Shown here: positions 43,440 through 51,018 of the stretch, one piece after another | Layout of the letters: the number at the start of each line of letters is the position of its first letter | Position numbering within the stretch: the first letter of the stretch is position 1 | Origin: SHVO01 sp041905525 | GTDB taxonomy: Bacteria; Pseudomonadota; Alphaproteobacteria; Rhodospirillales; Rhodospirillaceae | Assembly: GCA_041905525.1 (NCBI GenBank) | Contig: JAYRKY010000001.1 | Coordinates: forward strand, 124,001 to 188,000 | Direction of reading: 5' to 3' | Length of the DNA: 64,000 bases | Position numbers and translations under genes: made by a program | Notes under the pieces: model-generated | The model's input: only the letters and a program-made list of their open reading frames with translations | Told to the model about the DNA's origin: nothing | Databases searched by the model: none

Positions 43440-44399
43440 GTGGCCACGACCCCGGCGAGCGCCGTGAGCACTGTTATACCCGCCTATAACGCGGCTGGGT
43501 TTATCGAACGCGCGCTTCGTTCCGCGCTCGAGCAAGGCATTCCCCATCACGAGATCATCGTCGTTGATGACGGCAGCAAGGACGATACGTCCGCGATCGT
43601 GGCGCGCTTCGCAGGCGATGGTGTGCGCCTCATAAGGCACGAGAAGCCGTCCGGCGCCGCCGCCGCGCGAAACGCCGGCGTCGACGCCGCCACCGGCGAA
43701 TACGTCGCATTCCTCGACTCGGACGATGAGTGGTTGCCGGGAAAACTGAGCCGCCAGCTTGCGATCCTTGAGACCAACCCGGAGATGACGTTCGCCGCGT
43801 GCCGCGCCGATCTCATCGGAGAGGATGGCATCAATCAGGGCGACATTTACCGCGGCGCTCCGCCCGCCGTTGGCCGCGAGGCCTGGCGCGCTCTTCTCGC
43901 ATACCCGTCTGTCGCAACGCCGACCGTGGTTGCGCGGCGCAGCGCAATTCTGCGGGCAGGGAAGTTCAATCGTTGGCTTCCGGTCGCGGAAGATCAGGAT
44001 CTATGGATACGTCTCGCCCTCATGGGCGAAACCGGCTACGTCCCCGAAACGCTGGTCCGCGTCTACAGCACGCCGAACAGTCTCTCGAAAACCGATGTCC
44101 GCGCGCAGGTCGAGATCTTGCTGCCGATGATCGAAACTTACGTCCACCGCAATCTCCCGCGGCTGACACGCGCGCAGATCGCGGAGATCTTAGGCGAGCG
44201 CCTGAGCCGCTCGGGGCGTCTCGCCTATGCCGCCGGCAATACGTTCTTCGGGATGCGGATGATCTTGAAGGCGATCGCTTACGGCAATCGCCCCTTCGAC
44301 AACCTCCTCTATCTTGCCCGCGCTTCGACCGTGGTGCGTTGGCTGAAACGCCGGTTCGCAGCGCCCCGTTCGCCAGAGGCGATCGGAGTTCGCCCATGA
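43440..44399 (+). CDS. glycosyltransferase family 2
   Basis: A 319-residue GT-A enzyme, cytoplasmic, using a nucleotide sugar. AVSTVIPAYNAAGFIERALR opens the fold, EIIVVDDGSKDDT binds the nucleotide, GAAAARNAGVDAATGEYVAF leads to FLDSDDEW, the DxD metal site, and LPVAEDQDLWIRL provides the later acidic residues. The start is GTG 43440. It ends in an ATGA overlap with the deacetylase gene. Its role is to add one sugar to a polymer or a glycoprotein; nothing distinguishes these. Confidence 0.85.
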   Translation: MATTPASAVSTVIPAYNAAGFIERALRSALEQGIPHHEIIVVDDGSKDDTSAIVARFAGDGVRLIRHEKPSGAAAARNAGVDAATGEYVAFLDSDDEWLPGKLSRQLAILETNPEMTFAACRADLIGEDGINQGDIYRGAPPAVGREAWRALLAYPSVATPTVVARRSAILRAGKFNRWLPVAEDQDLWIRLALMGETGYVPETLVRVYSTPNSLSKTDVRAQVEILLPMIETYVHRNLPRLTRAQIAEILGERLSRSGRLAYAAGNTFFGMRMILKAIAYGNRPFDNLLYLARASTVVRWLKRRFAAPRSPEAIGVRP

Positions 44400-45466
44400 G
44401 CGGCGAGAAGGCGACACTGGGAGCGGCGGCCCGCGATCTTGCGAAGGCCGCGATTTACGCAAGCGGTGTGTTCGGCGCACAGCACCGCCGCCAGAACCAG
44501 TCGCACCTCACCGTCGTGATGTTCCACCGCGTGCTGCCGGGCGAGTCCGAGGCATGGCGCCGTGCGGATCCGGCGTGCACGATCTCCACCTCGCTTTTTC
44601 GCGAATGTCTTGGGTTCTTTAAACGTCACTACAATGTCGTGAGCCTCGCCCAGGTCGAGGACGCGTCGACGGGCCGGGCGCCTCTGCCCCCATGTCCGTT
44701 GCTCATCACTTTTGACGATGGGTGGCGCGACACACTCATACACGCAGCGCCTCTCTTGGCCGAGGCCGGCTTGCCTGCCTGTTGTTTCTTGGTGGGAAGC
44801 ACGCTCGACGATTCCCAGTCCTCATGGTGGCAGGATGAGCTTGTGTCGGCCTGGAACTCAGGCCGTATCGATCCCGCGGCGGTGGCCAAGGAATGGTTCG
44901 CGCTCAATTTGACGTGGACGGCGCCTCCGGCGCATGAGGAAAACTCCTTCCTCACCGTGCTCGCGATGCTCAATGATCTCTCGCCCGAACGGCGCGCGGC
45001 GCTGCTTCCGCCCCCCATGGGCGCCTGCGACCGGCAGATGCTCGCCGCGGAAGAAGTCATAAAACTCGCGCAGGCGAATATTGCTATCGGCGCGCACGGG
45101 TGGAGTCACATCCCGCTGACGTTCTGCCGCGATGCCGCCGGCTATCTCAACCGGGTGCGCACGCGCCTCAACGACGCCGCCGCGGCTGCGGTGGGCCGGG
45201 ACATTGTCTCGCTTTCCTTCCCGCATGGCCGTTTTGATTCCAATGTGGTTGCGGCCGCGCGCGCGGCCGGCTTCCGCTTCATTTTTACGAGCGAATCCGC
45301 CCTCGTGCCGTTGCAGGCCGGCGTTCCCATCGACCCGCTGTTCGGCCGCATCGAAATTCCCGCGAACTGCGTCGCCGATAGCGAAGGCGAGTTCAAACCG
45401 CATCTCTTGGCGTTCCATCTGTTCACGCGGGCGGCGCGCGTTCCCGTCGCGCGCTTGGCCGCGTGA
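44396..45466 (+). CDS. polysaccharide deacetylase (NodB fold)
   Basis: A 356-residue protein with no clear signal peptide. It has VVMFHRVLP near the N-terminus and the NodB motif PLLITFDDGWRDTL (about 100-113), followed by ACCFLVGSTLDD, IAIGAHGWSHIPLTFC (His motif) and SFPHGRFDS. It resembles deacetylases of the type found beside GT2 enzymes and FemAB-like proteins in EPS operons. The start is ATG 44396, overlapping the GT2 stop; the open frame extends far upstream inside the GT2 gene. It ends in a GTGA overlap with the next gene. Confidence 0.85.
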   Translation: MSGEKATLGAAARDLAKAAIYASGVFGAQHRRQNQSHLTVVMFHRVLPGESEAWRRADPACTISTSLFRECLGFFKRHYNVVSLAQVEDASTGRAPLPPCPLLITFDDGWRDTLIHAAPLLAEAGLPACCFLVGSTLDDSQSSWWQDELVSAWNSGRIDPAAVAKEWFALNLTWTAPPAHEENSFLTVLAMLNDLSPERRAALLPPPMGACDRQMLAAEEVIKLAQANIAIGAHGWSHIPLTFCRDAAGYLNRVRTRLNDAAAAAVGRDIVSLSFPHGRFDSNVVAAARAAGFRFIFTSESALVPLQAGVPIDPLFGRIEIPANCVADSEGEFKPHLLAFHLFTRAARVPVARLAA

Positions 45467-46503
45467 CCGGCCCGGGTACATTCGCCGCGTATCGCTCACG
45501 CGTAGTGGCCGCGCGGGATTTATCGCCGGACGATGTTGCGGTCTGGCGGCGCATCCAAACCGGCAGCGAAGCTCTCGCAAGCCCTTTCTATTCCGCAACA
45601 TTCACAATGGCTGTGGCCTCCGTGGGCATCGATGCGCGCGTCGGTATCTTTGCGGACGATCATGGGCCCCGCGCCTTTCTTCCGTTCCAATTTGCCACGC
45701 GCATGCACAGGTTCCTGGGCGCCGCCGAGCGCGTCGGTGGAGAAATGAGCGATTACTTCGGCTTGATCGCGGATCGCGGCGTGCGTCTCACGCCGGCCGC
45801 GGTGTTGCGCGCGTGCCGCCTAAACTCTTTCTATCTGACGCATCTCGACGAGACGCAGCAGGAGTTCGGACTAACGGGCGGAAAGCCGGAGGTTGGCCAT
45901 CGCATCGTCATCGGCGGCGACGCCGCGGCTTTCTGGGCGCAGTTGCAGAAGGAGAACAAGCGCTTTGTCTCCGACTTGAAGCGCCGCGAGTCCAACCTCG
46001 TAAAGCGTCATGGCCCGCTCCGGTTTGAGTTCTCAGCCGCCTGCCCTGGCCCCGAACTCGATCGACTCGTCGCGGAAAAGCGTGCCCAATATGCGCGGAC
46101 CGGCGCGCTCGATGCTCTGCGTGACGACGGGTCCATCCGTCTTCTCATGGCCCTTGCACAGTCGAGCGACCCAAGCTGCCGGGGTGTGCTGTCGACACTC
46201 CATGCGGGCGAGACGTGGGTCGCGTCTCACTTCGGCCTTTTGGGATCTTCCGTGCTTCACTACTGGTTCCCCGTTTACAGCGCCGACCTGCGGGAATTCT
46301 CGCCAGGCCATCTTCTCATCCGGGCGATCATCAATATCTCGGGCGAGGTGGGCGTTCGGACGATCGACCGGGGCGCGGGGGATCAGCAGGCGAAGCGCGA
46401 ATTCGCGAATGCCCGGCACTCCTACTTCCGCGACCTGTGGCATCGCGCCAACCTGCCGGGCCTCGGTGTTCACGCCTATCACGCGCTGCGCTGGAGAATG
46501 TAG
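45463..46503 (+). CDS. GNAT/CelD-type acyltransferase
   Basis: A 346-residue protein with the double-GNAT layout. SPFYSATFTMAVASVG is near the start, NKRFVSDLKRRESNLVKRH lies in the middle, and KRAQYARTGALDAL and FSPGHLLIRAIINIS are followed by TIDRGAGDQQAKREFAN, the C-terminal Gly-rich motif of the family. It starts at GTG 45463, overlapping the deacetylase stop. With the GT2 and the deacetylase it forms a compact three-gene operon for sugar addition and modification, inserted among the sorted-protein genes. Confidence 0.75.
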   Translation: MTGPGTFAAYRSRVVAARDLSPDDVAVWRRIQTGSEALASPFYSATFTMAVASVGIDARVGIFADDHGPRAFLPFQFATRMHRFLGAAERVGGEMSDYFGLIADRGVRLTPAAVLRACRLNSFYLTHLDETQQEFGLTGGKPEVGHRIVIGGDAAAFWAQLQKENKRFVSDLKRRESNLVKRHGPLRFEFSAACPGPELDRLVAEKRAQYARTGALDALRDDGSIRLLMALAQSSDPSCRGVLSTLHAGETWVASHFGLLGSSVLHYWFPVYSADLREFSPGHLLIRAIINISGEVGVRTIDRGAGDQQAKREFANARHSYFRDLWHRANLPGLGVHAYHALRWRM

Positions 46504-46631
46504 GAGCGAGTGTCAGCATTTTTGACGATTTTGCCTGGACAGGGCGATTCCCGTCCTTCGTGCAATTGCGGCCAGAAAACGGGCACCCCATGCGATCCCG
46601 CACGAGAAGGCTCACCAAGAGAGCCCCTAGT

Positions 46632-46646
46632 GTAAAGAAGCTTTAC
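46632..46646. promoter_or_regulatory. palindrome, candidate activator site
   Basis: GTAAAG-AAG-CTTTAC is a perfect six-base inverted repeat with a three-base centre, in the 285-base gap before the lectin gene and 75 bases upstream of its sigma-54 -24 element. That distance suits an NtrC-type activator such as PrsR. The same palindrome is not evident at the other sigma-54 promoters, which weakens the case. Confidence 0.35.
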
Positions 46647-46720
46647 GTTTCTCGGCGCCCCAGCGCGATCGAAAGCTGGATATCTATTTGAAATTACTAA
46701 CAAAAACTACTATGCGCCTG

Positions 46721-46736
46721 TGGCACAACCTTTGCT
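46721..46736 (+). promoter_or_regulatory. sigma-54 -24/-12 promoter before the lectin gene
   Basis: TGGCACAACCTTTGCT is a near-consensus RpoN promoter, with TGGCAC, five bases and TTTGCT and 10 bases between GG and GC. The GC is 53 bases before ATG 46789. It lies inside the longest possible open frame of the lectin gene and shows that the gene starts downstream at 46789, not at the GTG at 46720. Confidence 0.88.
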
Positions 46737-46788
46737 TACATGTCACAAAGATTGGGGACGCCGTCCCGAACACGCGCGGAGAAACGTT

Positions 46789-47709
46789 ATGAAGCCTATC
46801 TATAAATTCGCCCCCGTGATGGCCTTGGGCCTCAGCCTGCTCGGCGCGCAGCGCGCCGATGCGACTACCATCACCTTCAACGATTTCTCCAACCTGAGCG
46901 GGCTCCAGCTCAACGGCGCCGCAGCCGCCATCCACACCTGCGACATCGGCGGCAACACCGGCTGCGACGGCGTGACGGATAGCCTCGGCCGCAAGGTCCT
47001 GCGCCTCACCAATGACTTCAACCAGAGCGGCAGCTCGTTCTCGCTGGCGACGGTCACACTCGCGAACGCGGCGTCATTCTCGACCGCCTTCACCTTCCGC
47101 ATGTCAGACGTTCCGGGCGGCAACGGCATCTGCGACGAGAGCGGCTGCGGCGCCGACGGCATCACCTTTGCGGTTCAGTCGGTGTCCAATACCGCGGGTG
47201 GCTTCGGCCAAGGCATCGGCTATTCCGGCATCCCGAATAGCGTCGGCATTGAGTTCGACAGCTGGAACAACGGTTTCCAGGACGACAACAACGGCAATCA
47301 CGTCGGCATCGACATCAACGGGAATGTCAATTCGACCGTCCAATTCAACATTCCGACCACGGGCACCGGCCCGCTCGTGGGCCAGCTGAACAACAGCAGC
47401 GATTGGTTCGGATGGGTGGACTACAACGGCGCCAGCCAAACCATCGAAGTGCGCCTGTCCATGTCCAGCCTGCGTCCGCTTCTGCCGGTGCTGACGCAAT
47501 CGGTCGACCTTGCGGCCCTCTTGGGCACCACCAACGCCTATGTGGGCTTCACCTCCGGCACGGGCTCGGCGCGCAATCTCCACGACATCGTGTCGTGGCA
47601 GTTCAACGACGACTACGCGCCGATCGGTGTGCCGGCCCCGGCCTCACTTCCGATCCTGGGCTTCGCCCTCGCGGCGCTGTTCGGCGTTCGCCGCCTGCGC
47701 CGCGCCTAA
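46789..47709 (+). CDS. L-type lectin domain PEP-CTERM (VPAP) protein
   Basis: A 306-residue exported protein. A signal of about 25 residues ends RADATT. The domain GCGADGITFAVQSVS, GQGIGYSGIPNSVGIEFDSW, NNGNHVGIDINGNVN and WFGWVDYNGASQTIEVRLSM is the legume-lectin-like fold, whose acidic and Asn residues bind Ca and a carbohydrate. The tail is IGVPAPASLPILGFALAAL then FGVRRLRRA. It would bind glycan, likely the cell's own polysaccharide, after exosortase processing. Start ATG 46789 has GGAGAA at good spacing. Its stop overlaps the convergent beta-helix gene by 4 bases. Confidence 0.87.
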   Translation: MKPIYKFAPVMALGLSLLGAQRADATTITFNDFSNLSGLQLNGAAAAIHTCDIGGNTGCDGVTDSLGRKVLRLTNDFNQSGSSFSLATVTLANAASFSTAFTFRMSDVPGGNGICDESGCGADGITFAVQSVSNTAGGFGQGIGYSGIPNSVGIEFDSWNNGFQDDNNGNHVGIDINGNVNSTVQFNIPTTGTGPLVGQLNNSSDWFGWVDYNGASQTIEVRLSMSSLRPLLPVLTQSVDLAALLGTTNAYVGFTSGTGSARNLHDIVSWQFNDDYAPIGVPAPASLPILGFALAALFGVRRLRRA

Positions 47710-48764
47710 CGCGCGCCGGCGGGCGCGGTACGGGATTTCCGGCTTGCGAACCGAAGGGCTGCTCCGACTCCGAGTAGCCCCAAGCCTAAAAGGCCTGCGG
47801 CGCCGGGTTCCTCAACGCCCTTCGTGTCTCCGGGACCGAGCAACGCTACGCTCAATCCTGTGAACACATTGTCCTGCGCAACGGCCACGACATCCGTGTG
47901 ATTGTGAATGCCGACGGACACGCCGGAGAAGGTGTTGCTGAAGGTATTGCGCGTCACAAGTAGACTGTTTTCTGGGTGCAGATCTCCCTCCGCCCCATAT
48001 GACACCATCACCCGGTTCTGGGTCTGCGCGCCCTGACGCAGCGTGTTGCCTGAAATCGTCACGCGTCCGCCGTTCGGCGCATCGATGGCGTAACTTGTTG
48101 TCCCGCTCACGCCATCGTCCAGAATGCTTCCAGAGATCTCGGTGAGCGCGGCGCGGCTCTTTATGTCGTGCCCGGTGCGCGTGCCCTCGAACAGACTGTC
48201 GGCGACGTTGAGGCGCGAAATCCGCTGCGCGTAAATCCCGTGCGAAAAGCCGTCGCCGTACCCATTGTCCAGGAATTGCGCCCGGCGCACGGAGATCGTC
48301 ATCGCCGGATCCGCATGCGACAGAATCCCTGTTTCATTGCCGCGGAAGATGCTGTCTTCGACCACGAGATGTCCGCTCTGCATGCGAATGCCGGCGCCGT
48401 TGTGATCCGGTACGGCCGCTCCGCGGAACTCGAGGTGGCGGACCGTGAGGTCGGCGTTGACCACGAGGATGGCTTTGCCGTTGGGGATGGGGCCGGTGGC
48501 CGCGAGAACGGCAAGACCGCCGTCGCCGACCAGGGTCAGCGGTACATTGATCGTGGCAAAGTCATTTTCGTAGATCCCCGGAGCCAGGCGGATCTCGTCG
48601 TGCGCCTGGGCCGCCCTCACGGCCGCCGCCAAGGTGGGATATGCGAAACCGGCGCCGACCTTCAGTTCCGCCGCCCGCGCCGAAGGGGTCATAAGCAGCC
48701 CGGCCGCGCTCACCGCCATGAGCGCAATCAGCGCTGCGATGTGCCGCGCGACCCGATGGTTCAT
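47706..48764 (-). CDS. right-handed parallel beta-helix protein with VEEP tail
   Basis: A 352-residue exported protein. The signal ends SARAAE (about residue 32). The middle carries pectate-lyase-like repeats in series: AGFAYPTLAAAVRAAQAHDE (the usual start of such folds), IRLAPGIYENDFATI, LTVRHLEFRGAAV, LVVEDSIFRGNETGI, RVTISGNTLRQGAQ and LLVTRNTFSNTFSG. The tail KGVEEPGAAGLLGLGLLGVG then AALRFASRKS looks like a PEP-CTERM signal with EEP. It may bind or cut an acidic polysaccharide; catalytic residues cannot be assigned. The start at 48764 follows the signal; the frame extends upstream without one. Confidence 0.8.
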   Translation of the reverse strand: MNHRVARHIAALIALMAVSAAGLLMTPSARAAELKVGAGFAYPTLAAAVRAAQAHDEIRLAPGIYENDFATINVPLTLVGDGGLAVLAATGPIPNGKAILVVNADLTVRHLEFRGAAVPDHNGAGIRMQSGHLVVEDSIFRGNETGILSHADPAMTISVRRAQFLDNGYGDGFSHGIYAQRISRLNVADSLFEGTRTGHDIKSRAALTEISGSILDDGVSGTTSYAIDAPNGGRVTISGNTLRQGAQTQNRVMVSYGAEGDLHPENSLLVTRNTFSNTFSGVSVGIHNHTDVVAVAQDNVFTGLSVALLGPGDTKGVEEPGAAGLLGLGLLGVGAALRFASRKSRTAPAGAR

Positions 48765-48860
48765 CTGAAAAACCCCGCCTCTCCCGCCGCGCAGGCGCTG
48801 CGGGCCCCGAGCAGATAATACGCTTGCGCGCGCTCCCGGTTGCAGATTCCGCAAAAGATA

Positions 48861-48886
48861 ACGGCGGCAAGTTTCCCTGCCGCCGT
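48861..48886 (-). terminator. intrinsic terminator after the paralogue B gene
   Basis: ACGGCGGCA (48861-48869) pairs perfectly with TGCCGCCGT (48878-48886) over an 8-base loop. Read on the minus strand the stem is followed by TTATCTTTT, a T-rich tract, so it is a good intrinsic terminator for the gene at 48919-49752. Confidence 0.8.
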
Positions 48887-48918
48887 GAACTCTGGATGGT
48901 CGGGTGTGCGCCGGAGCG

Positions 48919-49752
48919 TTAGCGCGCCCGGCGGCGGGCTGCGCCGATGCCGGCCAGACCGAACAGGAGCAGGGACATCGCGGCGGGCGCCGGGACCGGC
49001 ACATTCGTCGTGCTGGCCGTGAAGGCTGTTCCCCAAACCGCGTCGTTGCTGCAGTCGGCGGTGCCCCAGAAGATGTCGAAGTTATCGAACAGGCTGAGGT
49101 TTGTGCTCGAGGTGATGGCGACGTTCACGTTGTAGAGACCGCCACCGATGGCTGTCTGCGTTACCGCTACAGAGTACTGCGGCATCGCGATGCCGGTCTG
49201 CAGGCGGACCGGCGGGGTCAGGGCCATACTGGCGTTGTAGCTGGAAGACGTCGTCTTGAACTGCGTGTAGCCGCCATAAACGACGCCGCTGCGGGCGCCC
49301 CAAATGTCGTTCGCGTTCTTGGTCGAGGTGACGCCGTACACGCCGGCGGCCGTACCCTGCGCGCCCAGCGAGATCGCGTAATTGAAGTTGTCGAAGGTCG
49401 ACGTCGTGTTGGTGTCGATGAACAGGTCGGCATAACGCGCGGTGTCGAAGGCGCCGTCGAACCAGGTGCGCAGATCGATGTCGATCCGGTTGATCGAGTC
49501 ATTGCGCGTGATGGTGATCTGGGTCGTATCGAACGGGTCGCCCGAACCTTGGATCGAATCACCCCAGTGACGGCCGCCGCGCAGCTGGTTGGCGAAGGTG
49601 GAGCTCGAATATCCGGCGTAGTCCGCGCCCAAGCGGGTCGCGGCGACATCCATCTGGTCGCCGATCACGATCGGCGCGGCGAAGGCCGGCGCTTGCACGG
49701 CGAGAAGTCCGCCGGCGACCAAGATCGTCCCGAGAAGCTGTGACGCACGCAT
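48919..49752 (-). CDS. PEP-CTERM (VPAP variant) protein, paralogue B
   Basis: A 277-residue exported protein and a paralogue of the one at 41387 over its whole length: STFANQLRGGRHWGDSIQ, DPFDTTQITITRNDS, YADLFIDTNT, QFKTTSSSYNASMALTPPVR and SLFDNFDIFWGTADCSNDAV. The signal MRASQLLGTILVAGGLLAVQ ends APAFAAP; the tail is VPVPAPAAMSLLLFGLAGIG then AARRRAR. Start ATG 49752 has GGGGGAC before it; the open frame reaches 49806 but that would include the sigma-54 promoter. It is transcribed from that promoter and ends at a strong terminator, so it is monocistronic. Confidence 0.88.
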   Translation of the reverse strand: MRASQLLGTILVAGGLLAVQAPAFAAPIVIGDQMDVAATRLGADYAGYSSSTFANQLRGGRHWGDSIQGSGDPFDTTQITITRNDSINRIDIDLRTWFDGAFDTARYADLFIDTNTTSTFDNFNYAISLGAQGTAAGVYGVTSTKNANDIWGARSGVVYGGYTQFKTTSSSYNASMALTPPVRLQTGIAMPQYSVAVTQTAIGGGLYNVNVAITSSTNLSLFDNFDIFWGTADCSNDAVWGTAFTASTTNVPVPAPAAMSLLLFGLAGIGAARRRAR

Positions 49753-49797
49753 AGGAAGTCCCCCAATAGGCAAAAAGGCTTTGTTCGGGTCAATCTC

Positions 49798-49813
49798 TGC
49801 AATCACTGTGCCA
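49798..49813 (-). promoter_or_regulatory. sigma-54 -24/-12 promoter before paralogue B
   Basis: On the minus strand TGGCACAGTGATTGCA has TGGCACA, four bases and TTGCA, with 10 bases between GG and GC: a consensus RpoN promoter. The GC is 46 bases before ATG 49752. An imperfect inverted repeat, TCAATAACGT with ACGTCTATTGA, lies 47-78 bases upstream at 49860-49891 and is a possible activator site. Confidence 0.88.
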
Positions 49814-50189
49814 AGACGAGAGTGTAATTAAATCAAAGGCTTAGCGAGGGGTCTGCTGGTCAATAACGTAATAAAAGCTGACGTCTATTGAGGGTGTGCG
49901 ACTATTACGCGTACGAGGCAAAATGCTAAGTAATTGGAATAAATGACTAATTTTAGAACACGTCAAATCCTTTGGCGATACCGCTCGGGAGTCAGGACAA
50001 CGTCAGCTTGTTTTCCAATTGCCCCGCTTGGCGGGGGGGCCAGAGCTCATCTCTCACGCTTCTCTATAGTCAGCGGCGGCTAGGGGAGAGCAGGGCGGCC
50101 GTTCGCGTAGAACGGCTGATCGTCAAGAAAATCGACGTTTTCGCGCGGTACGCCGACGGTAATGGATTGAAATCACGCAATTTCTCCTT
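49814..50189. other. shared control region between divergent PEP-CTERM genes
   Basis: This 376-base region separates two outward-facing sigma-54 promoters. It is AT-richer than the surrounding genes (49830-49990). It contains the inverted repeat at 49860-49891, the sequence CTATTACGCGTA at 49902-49913 and TTCGCGTAGAAC at 50102-50113, which share the core CGCGTA. I see no convincing gene in it. It would suit shared activator sites for both genes. Confidence 0.5.
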
Positions 50190-50205
50190 TGGCGCGAAGA
50201 TTGCA
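50190..50205 (+). promoter_or_regulatory. sigma-54 -24/-12 promoter before the gene at 50245
   Basis: TGGCGCGAAGATTGCA has TGGCGCG, four bases and TTGCA with the GG and GC 10 bases apart. The GC is 40 bases before ATG 50245. The longest open frame starts at 49972 and contains this promoter, so the ATG at 50245 is preferred. Confidence 0.87.
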
Positions 50206-50244
50206 TGCCCTCCTGGTCAGATTTGGTGTGAATGGAGACCGTAT

Positions 50245-50919
50245 ATGAAGAAGTTGTTTTTGGCTGCCGTACTGGCGTTCGCGAGCGTCACCGGCGCGCA
50301 AGCCGCGGTCTTGTACCAGAACGACTTTGAATCCGGCTCGGCCGCGGGCTTCACGGGCGCCACGACCGTGACCACGGCACCGACCGCCGTTACGAAATAT
50401 CTCGGTCCGCTTTCCCTGGGCCAGCAGGCGACGTTGAACCTCAACACCGCCGGCTACAGCTCGATCACGCTTTCGTTCGACCTGTATACGATCCTCAGCC
50501 TGGACGGCGCCGGCTTCCACTGCTGCGGCCCCGATGTCTTCACCTTGAACGTGAACGGCGCCTCGACCCTGCTCAGCGATAGCTTCACCAACTGGAACGG
50601 CTGGGTTCAGTCCTACGGCGGCTATACCGCCGGCGGCACCGGCTCCGATCCTCTGCTCACCGGCCAGCTTGGCTACGACTTCTGGGGCCCCGACCACACC
50701 TACCATCTCAGCTTTGTCGTTCCGGTGACGATGGCCAGCATGTGGTTCAATTTCATCGGCGGAACAGACCAGGGCTGGGCCGACGAGGGCTTCGGCATCG
50801 ACAACATCATGGTCACCGGCGTCGAAGCGGTTCCCGAACCCGAAGCGCTGGCGCTGTTGGTTTTCGGACTGGCCGGCGCGTTTGCGCTCCGTCGCCGCCG
50901 CATCGGCCGCGCCGCTTAA
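50245..50919 (+). CDS. PEP-CTERM sorting-domain protein
   Basis: A 224-residue exported protein. A signal MKKLFLAAVLAFASVTGAQA precedes a beta-rich domain with FESGSAAGFTGATTVTTAP, GQQATLNLNTAGYSSITLSF and CCGPDVFTLNVNGASTLL, which suggests a carbohydrate-binding or jelly-roll fold. The tail is AVPEPEALALLVFGLAGAFA then LRRRRIGRAA, a canonical signal. Start ATG 50245 has GGAG in front and lies just after the sigma-54 promoter. It is divergent from paralogue B, and a methyltransferase gene follows. Confidence 0.87.
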   Translation: MKKLFLAAVLAFASVTGAQAAVLYQNDFESGSAAGFTGATTVTTAPTAVTKYLGPLSLGQQATLNLNTAGYSSITLSFDLYTILSLDGAGFHCCGPDVFTLNVNGASTLLSDSFTNWNGWVQSYGGYTAGGTGSDPLLTGQLGYDFWGPDHTYHLSFVVPVTMASMWFNFIGGTDQGWADEGFGIDNIMVTGVEAVPEPEALALLVFGLAGAFALRRRRIGRAA

Positions 50920-51018
50920 GCGTTTGAGACGGTCGGCGCACCGCCGCGCCGTGATGATCCTGTTCGCGAAGCTGTGGTAGGGTCGCGCCAAACTCGTGAC
51001 GGGACGATTGCCTAGACC

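Noticed and set aside
46720..46788. upstream GTG start for the lectin gene at 46720
   Set aside because: The codons overlap the sigma-54 -24/-12 element and precede the true signal peptide; ATG 46789 has a ribosome site.
49753..49806. upstream start for paralogue B at 49806
   Set aside because: The extra codons cover the sigma-54 promoter and would put a polar stretch in front of the signal peptide.
49972..50244. upstream start for the PEP-CTERM gene at 49972
   Set aside because: The frame spans the promoter at 50190 and its translation lacks a signal; ATG 50245 begins a standard signal peptide.
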